Below are positions 13,664 to 20,952 of a DNA stretch of 35,600 bases, in pieces. The first letter of the stretch is position 1, and each line of letters begins with the position of its first letter. This DNA is from Minisyncoccota bacterium. Its GTDB lineage: Bacteria > Patescibacteriota > Minisyncoccia > Minisyncoccales > JAQTPW01. Under the pieces are notes generated by a model. The model was not told the origin of the DNA. It was given only the letters and a program-made list of their open reading frames with translations, and ran no database searches. The stretch covers positions 1 to 35,600 of the forward strand of contig JAQTPW010000002.1 of NCBI GenBank assembly GCA_028712565.1, in the 5' to 3' direction. Both the position numbers and the translations under genes were made by a program.

Positions 13664-14980
13664 TTAAATTCGACCTTTATACTTATTTAATTCCTCGGTT
13701 AATTTTTTTACCTCCTCTTTTAATTCTATCATTTTTAACTCCCGGCCTACAGTTAATTTGTTAAACCTTTCCAATTCTTTAATTTTTTCCTGAAGCTCTC
13801 TTGTTCTTTCATCTCCCTGCTTCCCCAGGATTTCGGACATTTCTGTCAATTCTTTTGTTCTTTCTTCAATTTTCAACCCCAAAACCGCCCTTTCTGCTTC
13901 AATTTTGTCTTGAGTCCTTAATATGGCGAGATGGTATTCCTGCAGATTTCTTGTGATAAAAGCGACTATGCCTAAATTAAAAATAAGCAGTGGCAAATCT
14001 GTTCCCGGAGACAGGGTTTCCTTCGTAAAATAAAGAAAAAATAAAATTACGTAATAAAAAATAGATAAAATTCCGGCCAAAAGAATCACATTTATTTTTT
14101 GGAAGGGGATCATAACCATAAAAATTGAAATGTATCCAAAAATAACAACCTTATCAAAAGTAAAAGGAAAAAACATAACCAGCATGGTCCATCCGAAAAC
14201 CAAAAATATCGGAAATAAATATTTTCCCCAGTAGCTTCGCTGCTTGCTTCTCAATAATATTAAAACTAAAAGATAGATTAAAAATCCAAACGTAAAAAAA
14301 TAGAGATACCCCCTGAAGCTAAAAAATTGCCGGCCGGCCAAGAAAGCAATTATTTGGAAAAGCAATGAGGCAAATAAAAATACGGAATAAAATACGATTA
14401 GAATCCGCGATTCTTTGATTTCTTTTTGTTTTAAGAAAAAATCCTGGAAGGAAGTTATCGGGCTTTCCAATGTCTCGCAAAATCTTTTTATAATTTTCTT
14501 TCCGTACTCGGAATTTGAACTCCATTTTTTAAAACCACTGGAAAGCAAAATGCTGTCAATTACACGCCCTGCTTTTTCTTCAACAATATTCAAAAAAGTA
14601 GAGTTTAACAAATAAGCTGAAAAAAAATACCATTCCAGCGCCGGGATAAAAGCAGTTGTCGAAAAAAGCCCTATATTTTTATTTTCCAACCCCTCTATTT
14701 GTTTTAAATATCTTGCCATAGGAAGGGATATTTTTGTCCAGTTCGGAGAACCTACACAAATTACATCATATTCTGACACGTTTTTAACCTCCAAATCCCG
14801 AATCCTGCATTCGCTCTTGAAAATCCTGAGGATTCCCCATCCAAAGCTGGTGTGCTCTTTTTCAGGAAGCACTTTTTCCATATCTACCATATGGCCGCGG
14901 GCTTCAAACTCGTCCTTTATTAATTCCGCGGCTTTTTCTGTATTCCCTGTCTTTGAATAATATGCAATTAAAATTTTCAT
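13664..14980 (-). CDS. flavodoxin domain fused to a six-helix membrane region and a coiled-coil tail
   Basis: Residues 1-170 are a flavodoxin-like domain. KILIAYYSKTGNTEKAAELI holds the FMN-phosphate loop (SKTGNT, 9-14), and GSPNW (77-81) and LFSTTA (105-110) fit the isoalloxazine and third loops. Residues about 192-343 hold six hydrophobic helices. Residues about 350-436 are a coiled coil with RTKEL at 374-378 and RTREL at 392-396. There is no kinase, cyclase or methyl-accepting domain after it. The same repeat with the same 18-residue spacing occurs in the soluble kinase encoded three genes downstream. The simplest reading is a membrane redox/flavin sensor whose kinase is a separate protein. 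I know of no named family with this architecture. It begins 28 bases after the exonuclease gene on the same strand. Confidence 0.8.
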   Translation of the reverse strand: MKILIAYYSKTGNTEKAAELIKDEFEARGHMVDMEKVLPEKEHTSFGWGILRIFKSECRIRDLEVKNVSEYDVICVGSPNWTKISLPMARYLKQIEGLENKNIGLFSTTAFIPALEWYFFSAYLLNSTFLNIVEEKAGRVIDSILLSSGFKKWSSNSEYGKKIIKRFCETLESPITSFQDFFLKQKEIKESRILIVFYSVFLFASLLFQIIAFLAGRQFFSFRGYLYFFTFGFLIYLLVLILLRSKQRSYWGKYLFPIFLVFGWTMLVMFFPFTFDKVVIFGYISIFMVMIPFQKINVILLAGILSIFYYVILFFLYFTKETLSPGTDLPLLIFNLGIVAFITRNLQEYHLAILRTQDKIEAERAVLGLKIEERTKELTEMSEILGKQGDERTRELQEKIKELERFNKLTVGRELKMIELKEEVKKLTEELNKYKGRI

Positions 14981-15008
14981 TTGGGATTTTTATCTTCTTT
15001 TTGTAATT

Positions 15009-15977
15009 TTACAACAATTTTCCCTGTTTTCCTATCCCAGAGGCGCCTGCTCCAGAAACGCTGCTTTTTTCATAAATATCAGGTATCCTTTCTATTAAGC
15101 TTTTGAATTCCAAATCCTCGAGCATTTTTACGACTTTTTCTCTGTCAAATTTTTTCCAGTGGCATGCTTCTATGTCAAATTCTATGGGCACATTTTTTTG
15201 GACCTGAGCTAAATTTTCTGAAAGGAATGCCAGCTTTTCGTTTTTCAAAAGAGTTTCTTTTATTCTTGGCTTGATATTTTTTTCGTCTTCTGAGTCTTCT
15301 TTAATTTTTTTATAAATATTTTCCAATGTCCCGAACCTTAGCAAAAGCTCGGTTGCGGTCTTGTCTCCTATGCCCTCAACCCCCGGGATGTTGTCTGAAG
15401 AATCTCCTCGCAGGGCTTTAAAATCAACAAGCTGGCCGGGCTCTAAACCCCCAAACCTTTCTTTAACCAAACCCTCGTCATATAAAACAACATCTTTCAC
15501 TCCTTTTCTTAATGCAAAAACCTTAGTGCTTCTATCAACAAGTTGCAAAGCGTCTAAATCTCCGCTTAAAATAATTGCTTCCGTTTCCGCAGATTTTTTG
15601 GCGGAGCTTGCAATGGTTGCTATTATATCGTCTGCTTCAAATCCTTCTTTTTCAAAAACCGGAACCGAAAACGCCCTCAAGATTTCTTTTACTTTTGGCA
15701 TTTGGGATTTTAATTCTTTTGGGGTAGGCGGCCTTTTTGCCTTATACTCTTTGTATTTTTTATGCCGGAAAGTAGGAAACGGCAAATCAAATGCCGCAGA
15801 AATGCATTCGGGATGAAAATCCTTTATGGCTTTAAAAAAAACAAGCAAAAAGCCGTAAACTGCTCCGACCTCTTCGCCTTTTTTTGTGGTCAAGGCCGGC
15901 AGGGCATGGAAAGCCCGATGGATAATTGAATTGCTATCAATTACCATCAATACTTTTTTATCTTTTGGTTCTTCCAT
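15009..15977 (-). CDS. stand-alone 5'-3' exonuclease (DNA polymerase I N-terminal domain type)
   Basis: This enzyme type removes RNA primers and flaps during Okazaki fragment processing. The 322-aa protein matches only the exonuclease part of PolA. It has MVIDSNSIIHRAFHALP at the start, AAFDLPFPTFRHKKYKEYKAKRP, FEADDIIAT, SGDLDALQL, and the helix-hairpin-helix DNA-binding part LRGDSSDNIPGVEGIGDKTA. The clustered metal-binding aspartates are all present. No polymerase or proofreading domain follows; the C-terminus ends in a short Ser/Gly-rich tail. The polymerase may be encoded elsewhere or be absent. Its start overlaps the tsaE stop by 20 bases in another frame, a tight translational coupling. 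Confidence 0.9.
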   Translation of the reverse strand: MEEPKDKKVLMVIDSNSIIHRAFHALPALTTKKGEEVGAVYGFLLVFFKAIKDFHPECISAAFDLPFPTFRHKKYKEYKAKRPPTPKELKSQMPKVKEILRAFSVPVFEKEGFEADDIIATIASSAKKSAETEAIILSGDLDALQLVDRSTKVFALRKGVKDVVLYDEGLVKERFGGLEPGQLVDFKALRGDSSDNIPGVEGIGDKTATELLLRFGTLENIYKKIKEDSEDEKNIKPRIKETLLKNEKLAFLSENLAQVQKNVPIEFDIEACHWKKFDREKVVKMLEDLEFKSLIERIPDIYEKSSVSGAGASGIGKQGKLL

Positions 15978-16440
15978 TTATTTTGATTTTCCTTTTTTTG
16001 CTGCTTATAAATTCAAACCCAATATTTATTGCATCCTTTGGCAGAATTTTTTTTATTTTCTCCGCCCATTCAATAGCAATGATGTTTTGCGGATAATTTA
16101 TTATCTTTTTAAATTCTAAGGCAAGAATGTCTTTTGGGCTTTCAATCCGATAGCAATCAATGTGGTAAAAATTTTCAAAATTTTTCCTCTTTACCCGGGA
16201 TTTTCCCGCCGGGACTGAAAATCTTTTCATTATAACAAAAGTCGGGCTTAGTATTTTTTCAGAAATTCCGAGCCCTTTTGCAAAACCTTGCAAAAAAGTT
16301 GTTTTGCCCCCGCCCAAGCCCCCCTTTAGGCACAAAATTCTGGCTTTTCTTTGGAACCCCGAACCCAATATTTTTTTTGCCAAATTTCTTCCCAGTTTTT
16401 TTGTTTCCGAAGGGCTTTTGGTTGAATAAATTTTCCCCAT
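15958..16440 (-). CDS. tsaE: TsaE, ATPase for tRNA t6A modification
   Basis: TsaE (YjeE) is the P-loop ATPase that resets the TsaB-TsaD complex during synthesis of threonylcarbamoyladenosine at tRNA position 37. The 160-aa length is normal. Motifs are Walker A LKGGLGGGKTTFLQGFAKGL, SPTFVIMKRF, the HIDCYRI strand and the EWAEKI motif. A short basic insert (VPAGKSRVKRKNFENF) precedes YHIDCYR. It is the first gene of the long minus-strand run and is divergent from the pilB-like gene, with 88 bases between the starts. tsaB and tsaD are not in the window. Confidence 0.93.
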   Translation of the reverse strand: MGKIYSTKSPSETKKLGRNLAKKILGSGFQRKARILCLKGGLGGGKTTFLQGFAKGLGISEKILSPTFVIMKRFSVPAGKSRVKRKNFENFYHIDCYRIESPKDILALEFKKIINYPQNIIAIEWAEKIKKILPKDAINIGFEFISSKKRKIKINGRTKR

Positions 16441-16464
16441 TTTTCAAATTTTAATTTTTTATGA

Positions 16465-16493
16465 TTGACTTTTCAGAACGATTAAGTTAAATT
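16465..16493 (+). promoter_or_regulatory. predicted promoter of the pilB-like gene
   Basis: TTGACT (16465-16470), a 17-bp spacer, then TAAATT (16488-16493), in the divergent gap between tsaE and the ATPase gene. A short AT-rich leader of about 30 bases follows, with no Shine-Dalgarno. Confidence 0.5.
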
Positions 16494-16528
16494 CAATTAA
16501 ATACAACTTTTAATTATTGTAAACCTAA

Positions 16529-17836
16529 ATGCCGGAAGTTTCAAAAAAAATTACAGGACAGATAGAGATCCCGGAAAATGTTTTTGAAGAAATAAAAAAC
16601 AGCGTTAAGAATATTTCTGATCTTAAAGAAAAAATCGAGTCTTATTTGGCAAAAGACGTTACCAAAATTTTGGAAATTATTTTTGGCGGAGCGATTTCTT
16701 TGGAGGCGTCAGATGTCCACATAGAGCCAATATCTGATGCGGCAAAAATCAGGATAAGGATTGACGGAGCCTTGCAGGATGTGCTTCTTTTGGATAAAAA
16801 TATTTATGAAAATATTCTTTCCAGGATAAAGCTTCTTTCAGAAATTAAATTAAATGTCAGCGATCGGCCGCAGGATGGCCGGTTTTCTATTTTTTGGGAT
16901 GAAATCCAAATTGAAATAAGGACCTCGGTTTTGCCGGCAGAATACGGAGAATCAATTGTTTTAAGGATTTTAAACCCAAAAAGCTTGCTGGATATGGAAA
17001 CTCTGGGGTTAAGAAAAGACCTGCTCGCCACTTTTAAAGGAGAAATTGAAAAGCCAAACGGAATGATAATCGTTACCGGCCCCACCGGATCCGGAAAAAC
17101 CACGACTTTATATACTTTTCTAAAAAAAATCCAAAAACCAGAAATTAAAATAATAACAATTGAAGACCCTATTGAATATCATTTGGAAGGGATTTCCCAA
17201 ACTCAAGTCGCGCAGGAAAAAGGGTATGATTTTGCAAATGGATTAAAATCCATTATGCGCCAGGACCCGGATGTAATACTTGTCGGAGAGATCCGCGACT
17301 TGGAAACCGTGGATATCGCCCTTCAGGCGGCTTTGACCGGGCATTTGGTTTTAACCACTCTGCATACAAATGATGCCGCCGGAACTATTGCCAGATTATT
17401 GAGTTTAGGGGCAAAATTGTCAAATATAGGCCCGGCAATAAATATGGTAATAGCCGAAAGATTATCAAGGAGGGTTTGCGAAAAATGCGTTGAATTTTGG
17501 CCCATTTCCGGAGAAGAATTAAAAAAATTCCAAATAGGATTATTCGGCTTGTCAGAAATTTTAGAATTGCCGGAAATCGGCTCGCAAACAAAAATCCCTC
17601 ATGCCAAAGGATGCAGGGATTGCAATTTTACCGGATACAGGGGCCGGGTAGGAATTTTTGAAGCTTTTTTAATTGATGATGAAATGGAAAAATTTATATT
17701 AACCTCGCCGTCAATTGCGGCTTTAAAAGAAAGAGCCATTGAAAGAGGAATGGTGACAATGTATCAAGACGGCTTGGTCAAGGTTTTAGAAGGCGTTACA
17801 ACCTTGGATGAAATAGAAAGGATAACCGGCGAATAA
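16529..17836 (+). CDS. PilB/GspE-family assembly ATPase, short form
   Basis: This hexameric ATPase type powers pilus or type II secretion-like fibre assembly at the inner membrane. The 435-aa protein has N-terminal PAS-like sequence with EASDVHIEP, Walker A GPTGSGKT (184-191), the Asp box (IEDPIEYHLEG), Walker B with the His box (GEIRDLETVDIALQAALTGHLVLTTLHTND, about 253-282) and a zinc-binding pair of CXXC motifs (C317/C320 and C362/C365). It is about 100 residues shorter than PilB and lacks the N-terminal MshEN-type domain. No other pilus genes are adjacent, so its partners (PilC, pilins, PilD) must be elsewhere. Its stop overlaps the terminator of the convergent small RNA gene. Confidence 0.93.
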   Translation: MPEVSKKITGQIEIPENVFEEIKNSVKNISDLKEKIESYLAKDVTKILEIIFGGAISLEASDVHIEPISDAAKIRIRIDGALQDVLLLDKNIYENILSRIKLLSEIKLNVSDRPQDGRFSIFWDEIQIEIRTSVLPAEYGESIVLRILNPKSLLDMETLGLRKDLLATFKGEIEKPNGMIIVTGPTGSGKTTTLYTFLKKIQKPEIKIITIEDPIEYHLEGISQTQVAQEKGYDFANGLKSIMRQDPDVILVGEIRDLETVDIALQAALTGHLVLTTLHTNDAAGTIARLLSLGAKLSNIGPAINMVIAERLSRRVCEKCVEFWPISGEELKKFQIGLFGLSEILELPEIGSQTKIPHAKGCRDCNFTGYRGRVGIFEAFLIDDEMEKFILTSPSIAALKERAIERGMVTMYQDGLVKVLEGVTTLDEIERITGE

Positions 17837-17978
17837 AAAAACTAACCCCAAGGCCGGGGGCAGCTTAAGTATTAGGAACTAAGTTTAGAGTTTTTCCGAG
17901 GAATAGCCCAGTGCAAACCAGGCCATCCGGCTAAGAAAAACTCCGGGACCCCCAGCCTTGGAGTTAGCTATCTTACAT
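17835..17978 (-). ncRNA. structured small RNA gene, family not assigned (about 144 nt)
   Basis: On the minus strand a consensus promoter (17985-18013) is followed by a self-pairing sequence and then seven T's (17835-17841). The closing helix pairs 17949-17967 with 17842-17860: about 17 of 19 positions pair, including CTAAC/GTTAG, CCAAGGC/GCCTTGG and CCCCC/GGGGG. Inside it, a perfect 9-bp helix (17888-17896 with 17935-17943) carries a 38-nt apical region, and the 3' side holds a small hairpin (17864-17870 with 17878-17883). Closing stem, asymmetric bubble with a 3'-side hairpin, and apical stem together recall 6S RNA. I cannot match conserved 6S sequence, and the RNA is shorter than usual. The SRP RNA GGAAGG apical motif is absent. 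There is no open frame. It is a likely RNA gene of unknown class. Confidence 0.75.
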
Positions 17979-17984
17979 CTTGCT

Positions 17985-18013
17985 ATATTAGCAGATTATG
18001 TTAAATTTGTCAA
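17985..18013 (-). promoter_or_regulatory. sigma70 promoter of the small RNA gene
   Basis: The minus strand reads TTGACA (18008-18013), a 17-bp spacer, then TAATAT (17985-17990). This is one of the best promoters in the window. The -35 lies over the first codons of the divergent lamin-tail gene. The expected start is near 17978. Confidence 0.75.
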
Positions 18014-19323
18014 GCCCCCGAGGGTTCATAAGAGCTTCAAGAGACTTTAAGATAAAGCTGGCTCTATTTTTATTTTTGAGCTTATTTTTGCCTTTTTTTT
18101 CAAAAGCCGCGGAAAATTCGGGAATATTTATTAATGAAATTTCCTGGATGGGAGCAAAAATTGAAGGAATTGATTCTAAAAACTGGTGGAGATACGAATG
18201 GCTGGAGATTTATAATAATAACGAAGCCCCGGCCGTGCTTGATGGCTGGAAAATAGAGCTTAATAGGGTGAGCCTTGATTGGGCGCTTGATTTAAAAGGA
18301 GAGGTTTTGGGCAAAAGCTATTTTTTGGTTTCGGCTTCTGATAAAATTCCTTCTTTTGACCTAAATTATTCAAATCTTTCAGGAAAATTCGTAAACAGCG
18401 GGCAAAAGGTTTTATTAAAAAATAAGGAGGGGGAAATTGCAGACGAGGTAAATTGCGAAAATGGCTGGTTTGCCGGAGACAATGAAACAAAGCAGACAAT
18501 GGAAAAGAAAAATTCTGCTTTGCCGGGAAACGATCCAGATAATTGGCAAGATAGCGAAAATTCAGGCGGAACCCCTAAGGCAAAAAACAGCGCAACTGCA
18601 GATTTTTATAAAGAGCCGGAAATAAAAACAGAGCCGGCTTCTGAGACGGCATTTGAGCTCCCGGCCCAATCAAACAGAGAAGAGGAAGAGACAATTTTAG
18701 AAAAAGCAGGGACGGCCATAAAAGAGAACGTTTATCCTGGCGGAATAATATTTAATGAAATCCTCCCCTCCCCTGAAGGCGCAGATGAAGAAAATGAGTG
18801 GATTGAAATTTTTAACAAAAATAATTTTGAAATTGACCTTTCCGGCTGGAAAATGTCTGACGCGAACGGAAAAACGATAAATTATATTTTTCCGCAGGGA
18901 ATAAAACTGGGGCCAAAAAAATTTTTGGTTTTAAAAAGGCCCGAAACCAAAATTGTTTTAAATAACGATGCTGACGGATTAAGGCTTTTCACTCCTGACG
19001 GAAATTTGGCTGATAGCGTAAATTACGAAAAGGCTTCTGTCGGCCTTTCTTATAATTTAACTGCTTCTGATTGGATGTGGAGCGGTTCCCCCAGCCCCGG
19101 ATCTGAAAATGCCATTTATTCTGAAAATATAACTCCTGCCCCTGGGGAAAATCTTGCAGCTTCCGAGAAAGCCGCAGACTCTGCTACTAAAAATAATCTG
19201 GCGCAAATTAATGAAAGTTTTCCCGGAAATTCCAATAGCTTTCCTATTTTAATTTTTGCCGCATTTTTAGCTTTATTTTCCGGAATTATTATTTTAGTCC
19301 TAAGAAAGGTTGCATCAAAATAA
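17998..19323 (+). CDS. exported protein with two lamin-tail domains and a C-terminal membrane anchor
   Basis: The 441-aa protein has an N-terminal signal segment (FKIKLALFLFLSLFLPFF, then SKAAEN). It has two lamin-tail (LTD) domains at about residues 40-195 and 245-375, recognisable from IFINEISWMG...WLEIYN, LDGWKIE and IIFNEILPSPEG...WIEIFNKN, DLSGWKMSD. A final hydrophobic helix (FPILIFAAFLALFSGIIILVL) with a basic tail anchors the C-terminus. The domains are Ig-like beta folds, common on the surface of such bacteria and sometimes linked to nucleases or adhesion, but no catalytic residues are visible here. The linkers are rich in Glu, Ala and Pro. The start codon lies under the promoter of the antisense small RNA, so the two may influence each other. 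Confidence 0.85.
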   Translation: MLNLSSPRGFIRASRDFKIKLALFLFLSLFLPFFSKAAENSGIFINEISWMGAKIEGIDSKNWWRYEWLEIYNNNEAPAVLDGWKIELNRVSLDWALDLKGEVLGKSYFLVSASDKIPSFDLNYSNLSGKFVNSGQKVLLKNKEGEIADEVNCENGWFAGDNETKQTMEKKNSALPGNDPDNWQDSENSGGTPKAKNSATADFYKEPEIKTEPASETAFELPAQSNREEEETILEKAGTAIKENVYPGGIIFNEILPSPEGADEENEWIEIFNKNNFEIDLSGWKMSDANGKTINYIFPQGIKLGPKKFLVLKRPETKIVLNNDADGLRLFTPDGNLADSVNYEKASVGLSYNLTASDWMWSGSPSPGSENAIYSENITPAPGENLAASEKAADSATKNNLAQINESFPGNSNSFPILIFAAFLALFSGIIILVLRKVASK

Positions 19324-19337
19324 AAATCTGCTAGAAT
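19310..19337 (+). promoter_or_regulatory. predicted promoter of yebC
   Basis: TTGCAT (19310-19315) at the end of the lamin-tail gene, a 16-bp spacer, then an extended -10 TGCTAGAAT with TAGAAT at 19332-19337. It lies 34 bases before the yebC ATG. Confidence 0.45.
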
Positions 19338-19371
19338 GCTTCTAGATATATTCTAACCATCCAAAAACACT

Positions 19372-20109
19372 ATGTCAGGACATTCACACGCAAAAACAAT
19401 CAAACACCAAAAAAATATTACCGACCAAAAAAGAGGCCAGCTTTTTTCAAAAATGGCAAGAGTGATTTCGGTTGCCGTAAAAGAAGGCGGGGCCAATCCC
19501 GAAACCAACACAAAGCTAAGAATGGTAATTGAGCAGGCAAAAAGCCAAAATATGCCGAGAGACAATATTGACAGGGCGATCCAAAATGCGCTGGGTCCCG
19601 GCTCTGACGAGCATTTGGAAGAAGTTTCCTTTGAGGCATTTGGCCCGGGCGGAACAGCCGTTATCGTTGAAGGAATTACAGACAATACCAATAGAACCCT
19701 AGGAGAAATAAAGCAAATTTTAAACCAGCACGGCGGAAAACTAGTTGGAGAGGGCGCGGTAAAATGGCTTTTTGACAGAAAGGGATCCATAACTGTTGAT
19801 TTAAAATCCCAAAGCGAGGATTTGCAAAATAAAGAAAAGCTGGAAATGGCTGCAATTGAGGCGGGAGCGGATGACATCAAATGGGAAGAAGACGCTTTTT
19901 TGGAAATTTATACAAAAATTGAAACTTTGGACAAGACAAAAACTTCCCTTGAAAAGCAGGGCGTAAAAATTGATTCTGCTTATCTGGAATGGGTGCCGAA
20001 AGAGGAAATTTCCCTGGATGAAAAACAAAAAGAGGCCTGCCAGAAATTATTTGATGCTTTGGATGAAAATGATGCCGTCCAGAATGTATTCTCCAATTTA
20101 AAAATGTAA
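19372..20109 (+). CDS. yebC: YebC/PmpR/TACO1-family protein
   Basis: This family has been described as DNA-binding transcription regulators and, more recently, as factors that help ribosomes translate difficult sequences. The 245-aa length is typical. The N-terminus MSGHSHAKTIKHQKNITDQKR followed by LFSKMARVISVAVKEGG is diagnostic. The middle carries NMPRDNIDRAIQNALG, and GPGGTAVIVEGITDNTNRT precedes the conserved GGKLVGEGAVKWLFDRKG block. The C-terminus has the LEWVPKEEISLDEKQ region. It precedes ruvC by 25 bases on the same strand; yebC and ruvC neighbours are common across bacteria. No unusual feature is seen. Confidence 0.95.
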   Translation: MSGHSHAKTIKHQKNITDQKRGQLFSKMARVISVAVKEGGANPETNTKLRMVIEQAKSQNMPRDNIDRAIQNALGPGSDEHLEEVSFEAFGPGGTAVIVEGITDNTNRTLGEIKQILNQHGGKLVGEGAVKWLFDRKGSITVDLKSQSEDLQNKEKLEMAAIEAGADDIKWEEDAFLEIYTKIETLDKTKTSLEKQGVKIDSAYLEWVPKEEISLDEKQKEACQKLFDALDENDAVQNVFSNLKM

Positions 20110-20134
20110 AAATAAATTATATCTTTGCAATTTA

Positions 20135-20629
20135 ATGATTATTTTAGGGATTGATCCGGGGACTGCCAGCACTGGATATGGTGTTGTAAAGCAAACAAAA
20201 AATCTAAAATTAAAAACAAAAGTTTGTTTTGAATGTCTTGATTATGGCATAATTAAGACCTTGCCCACTCAAGCCACAGGAGAAAGGCTAAAAAAATTAA
20301 ATAATGAATTGTCCCGAATGATTAAAAAATATAAGCCCGAAGTTTTGTCTATTGAGAGCCTTTTTTTCTTTAAAAACCTAAAAACAGCTCTTCCTGTTTC
20401 CCAAGCCGCAGGAGTCATTCTTTTGACTGCCGCAAAAAATAACATTCCGGCTTTCAGTTTTACCCCGATGCAAGTTAAAATGATTATTGCCGGGCATGGC
20501 TGGGCAGAAAAAGAAAAAGTGCAGGAAAAGATAAAAAAAATACTGAAATTGAAGGAAATTCCAAAGCCAGACGATGCGGCCGACGCCCTGGCAATTGCCC
20601 TGACTTACCTGTTGAAAAAAACCTCTTGA
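20135..20629 (+). CDS. ruvC: RuvC, Holliday junction endonuclease
   Basis: RuvC cleaves Holliday junctions that the RuvAB motor has moved. The 164-aa length fits. The acidic catalytic residues can be placed: Asp in ILGIDPGTASTGYGVV (residue 7), Glu in LSIESLFFFKN, and the C-terminal Asp pair in PDDAADALAIALTYL. The conserved PVSQAAGVIL and FTPMQVKMIIAGHGWAEKEKV segments are also present. ruvA and ruvB are not adjacent. The stop codon TGA (20627-20629) lies inside the -35 box of the promoter for the next small gene, so the two are packed with no spacer. Confidence 0.95.
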   Translation: MIILGIDPGTASTGYGVVKQTKNLKLKTKVCFECLDYGIIKTLPTQATGERLKKLNNELSRMIKKYKPEVLSIESLFFFKNLKTALPVSQAAGVILLTAAKNNIPAFSFTPMQVKMIIAGHGWAEKEKVQEKIKKILKLKEIPKPDDAADALAIALTYLLKKTS

Positions 20630-20653
20630 CAAAGGTCTTGGGAAAATTATACT
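20626..20653 (+). promoter_or_regulatory. strong sigma70 promoter of the acidic 55-aa gene
   Basis: Consensus TTGACA (20626-20631), a 16-bp spacer and TATACT (20648-20653). The resulting leader of about 80 nt contains a hairpin (AGCTCT 20704-20709 with AGAGCT 20716-20721) just before the start codon region. Confidence 0.7.
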
Positions 20654-20739
20654 GATTACAGTAATCGAGTTATCAAAATTGAAAGGTCGAAACTTAAACA
20701 GAAAGCTCTTTTTATAGAGCTGTCAGAAAAAAATCAATT

Positions 20740-20907
20740 ATGGTTTACGAAGAAAAAAATCTAAATCTTGTTGATGAAGAAGAAACCGAAGAAATGGAAG
20801 ATTTTATGAATGAGGAAGACGTCCCCGAAGAAGAAACCCCTGAAGAAGTCCCCGAAGAGCCATCTGGCGACGACGATGACGACGAAGAGTCGTTAGACAA
20901 TTTCTAA
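20740..20907 (+). CDS. extremely acidic small protein, 55 aa
   Basis: I read this short gene directly from the DNA. It begins MVYEEKNLNLVDEEE, and of its 55 residues 28 are Asp or Glu and only one is Lys. It contains an EEDVPEEETPEEVPEEP repeat-like centre and a DDDDD run before SLDNF at the end. It has no hydrophobic segment and is probably disordered. A consensus promoter, a leader with a hairpin and a strong terminator make it a single-gene transcription unit. Its role is not recognised. Acidic tails of this kind occur in nucleic-acid mimics, chaperone-like proteins and RNA polymerase delta, but no folded domain supports any of these. Confidence 0.7.
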   Translation: MVYEEKNLNLVDEEETEEMEDFMNEEDVPEEETPEEVPEEPSGDDDDDEESLDNF

Positions 20908-20925
20908 AAATTTTATTTATTAACT

Positions 20926-20952
20926 AAAAACTCCGGGTTTCCCGGAGTTTTT
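20926..20952 (+). terminator. bidirectional Rho-independent terminator between the acidic gene and tyrS
   Basis: A perfect 12-bp stem (AAAAACTCCGGG with CCCGGAGTTTTT) with a 3-nt loop has T-rich flanks on both strands. It ends the acidic gene on plus and overlaps the end of tyrS on minus. Confidence 0.85.

Noticed and set aside
15361-15816. 151-aa open frame on the plus strand
   Set aside because: It is antisense to the 5'-3' exonuclease gene, whose catalytic motifs are intact.
17841-17968. SRP (4.5S) RNA or a tRNA-like gene at the structured RNA
   Set aside because: The apical GGAAGG/AGCA motif of SRP RNA is missing on both strands, and there is no T-loop or anticodon arm. On the plus strand there is no T-tract after the closing stem, so the minus-strand reading is preferred.
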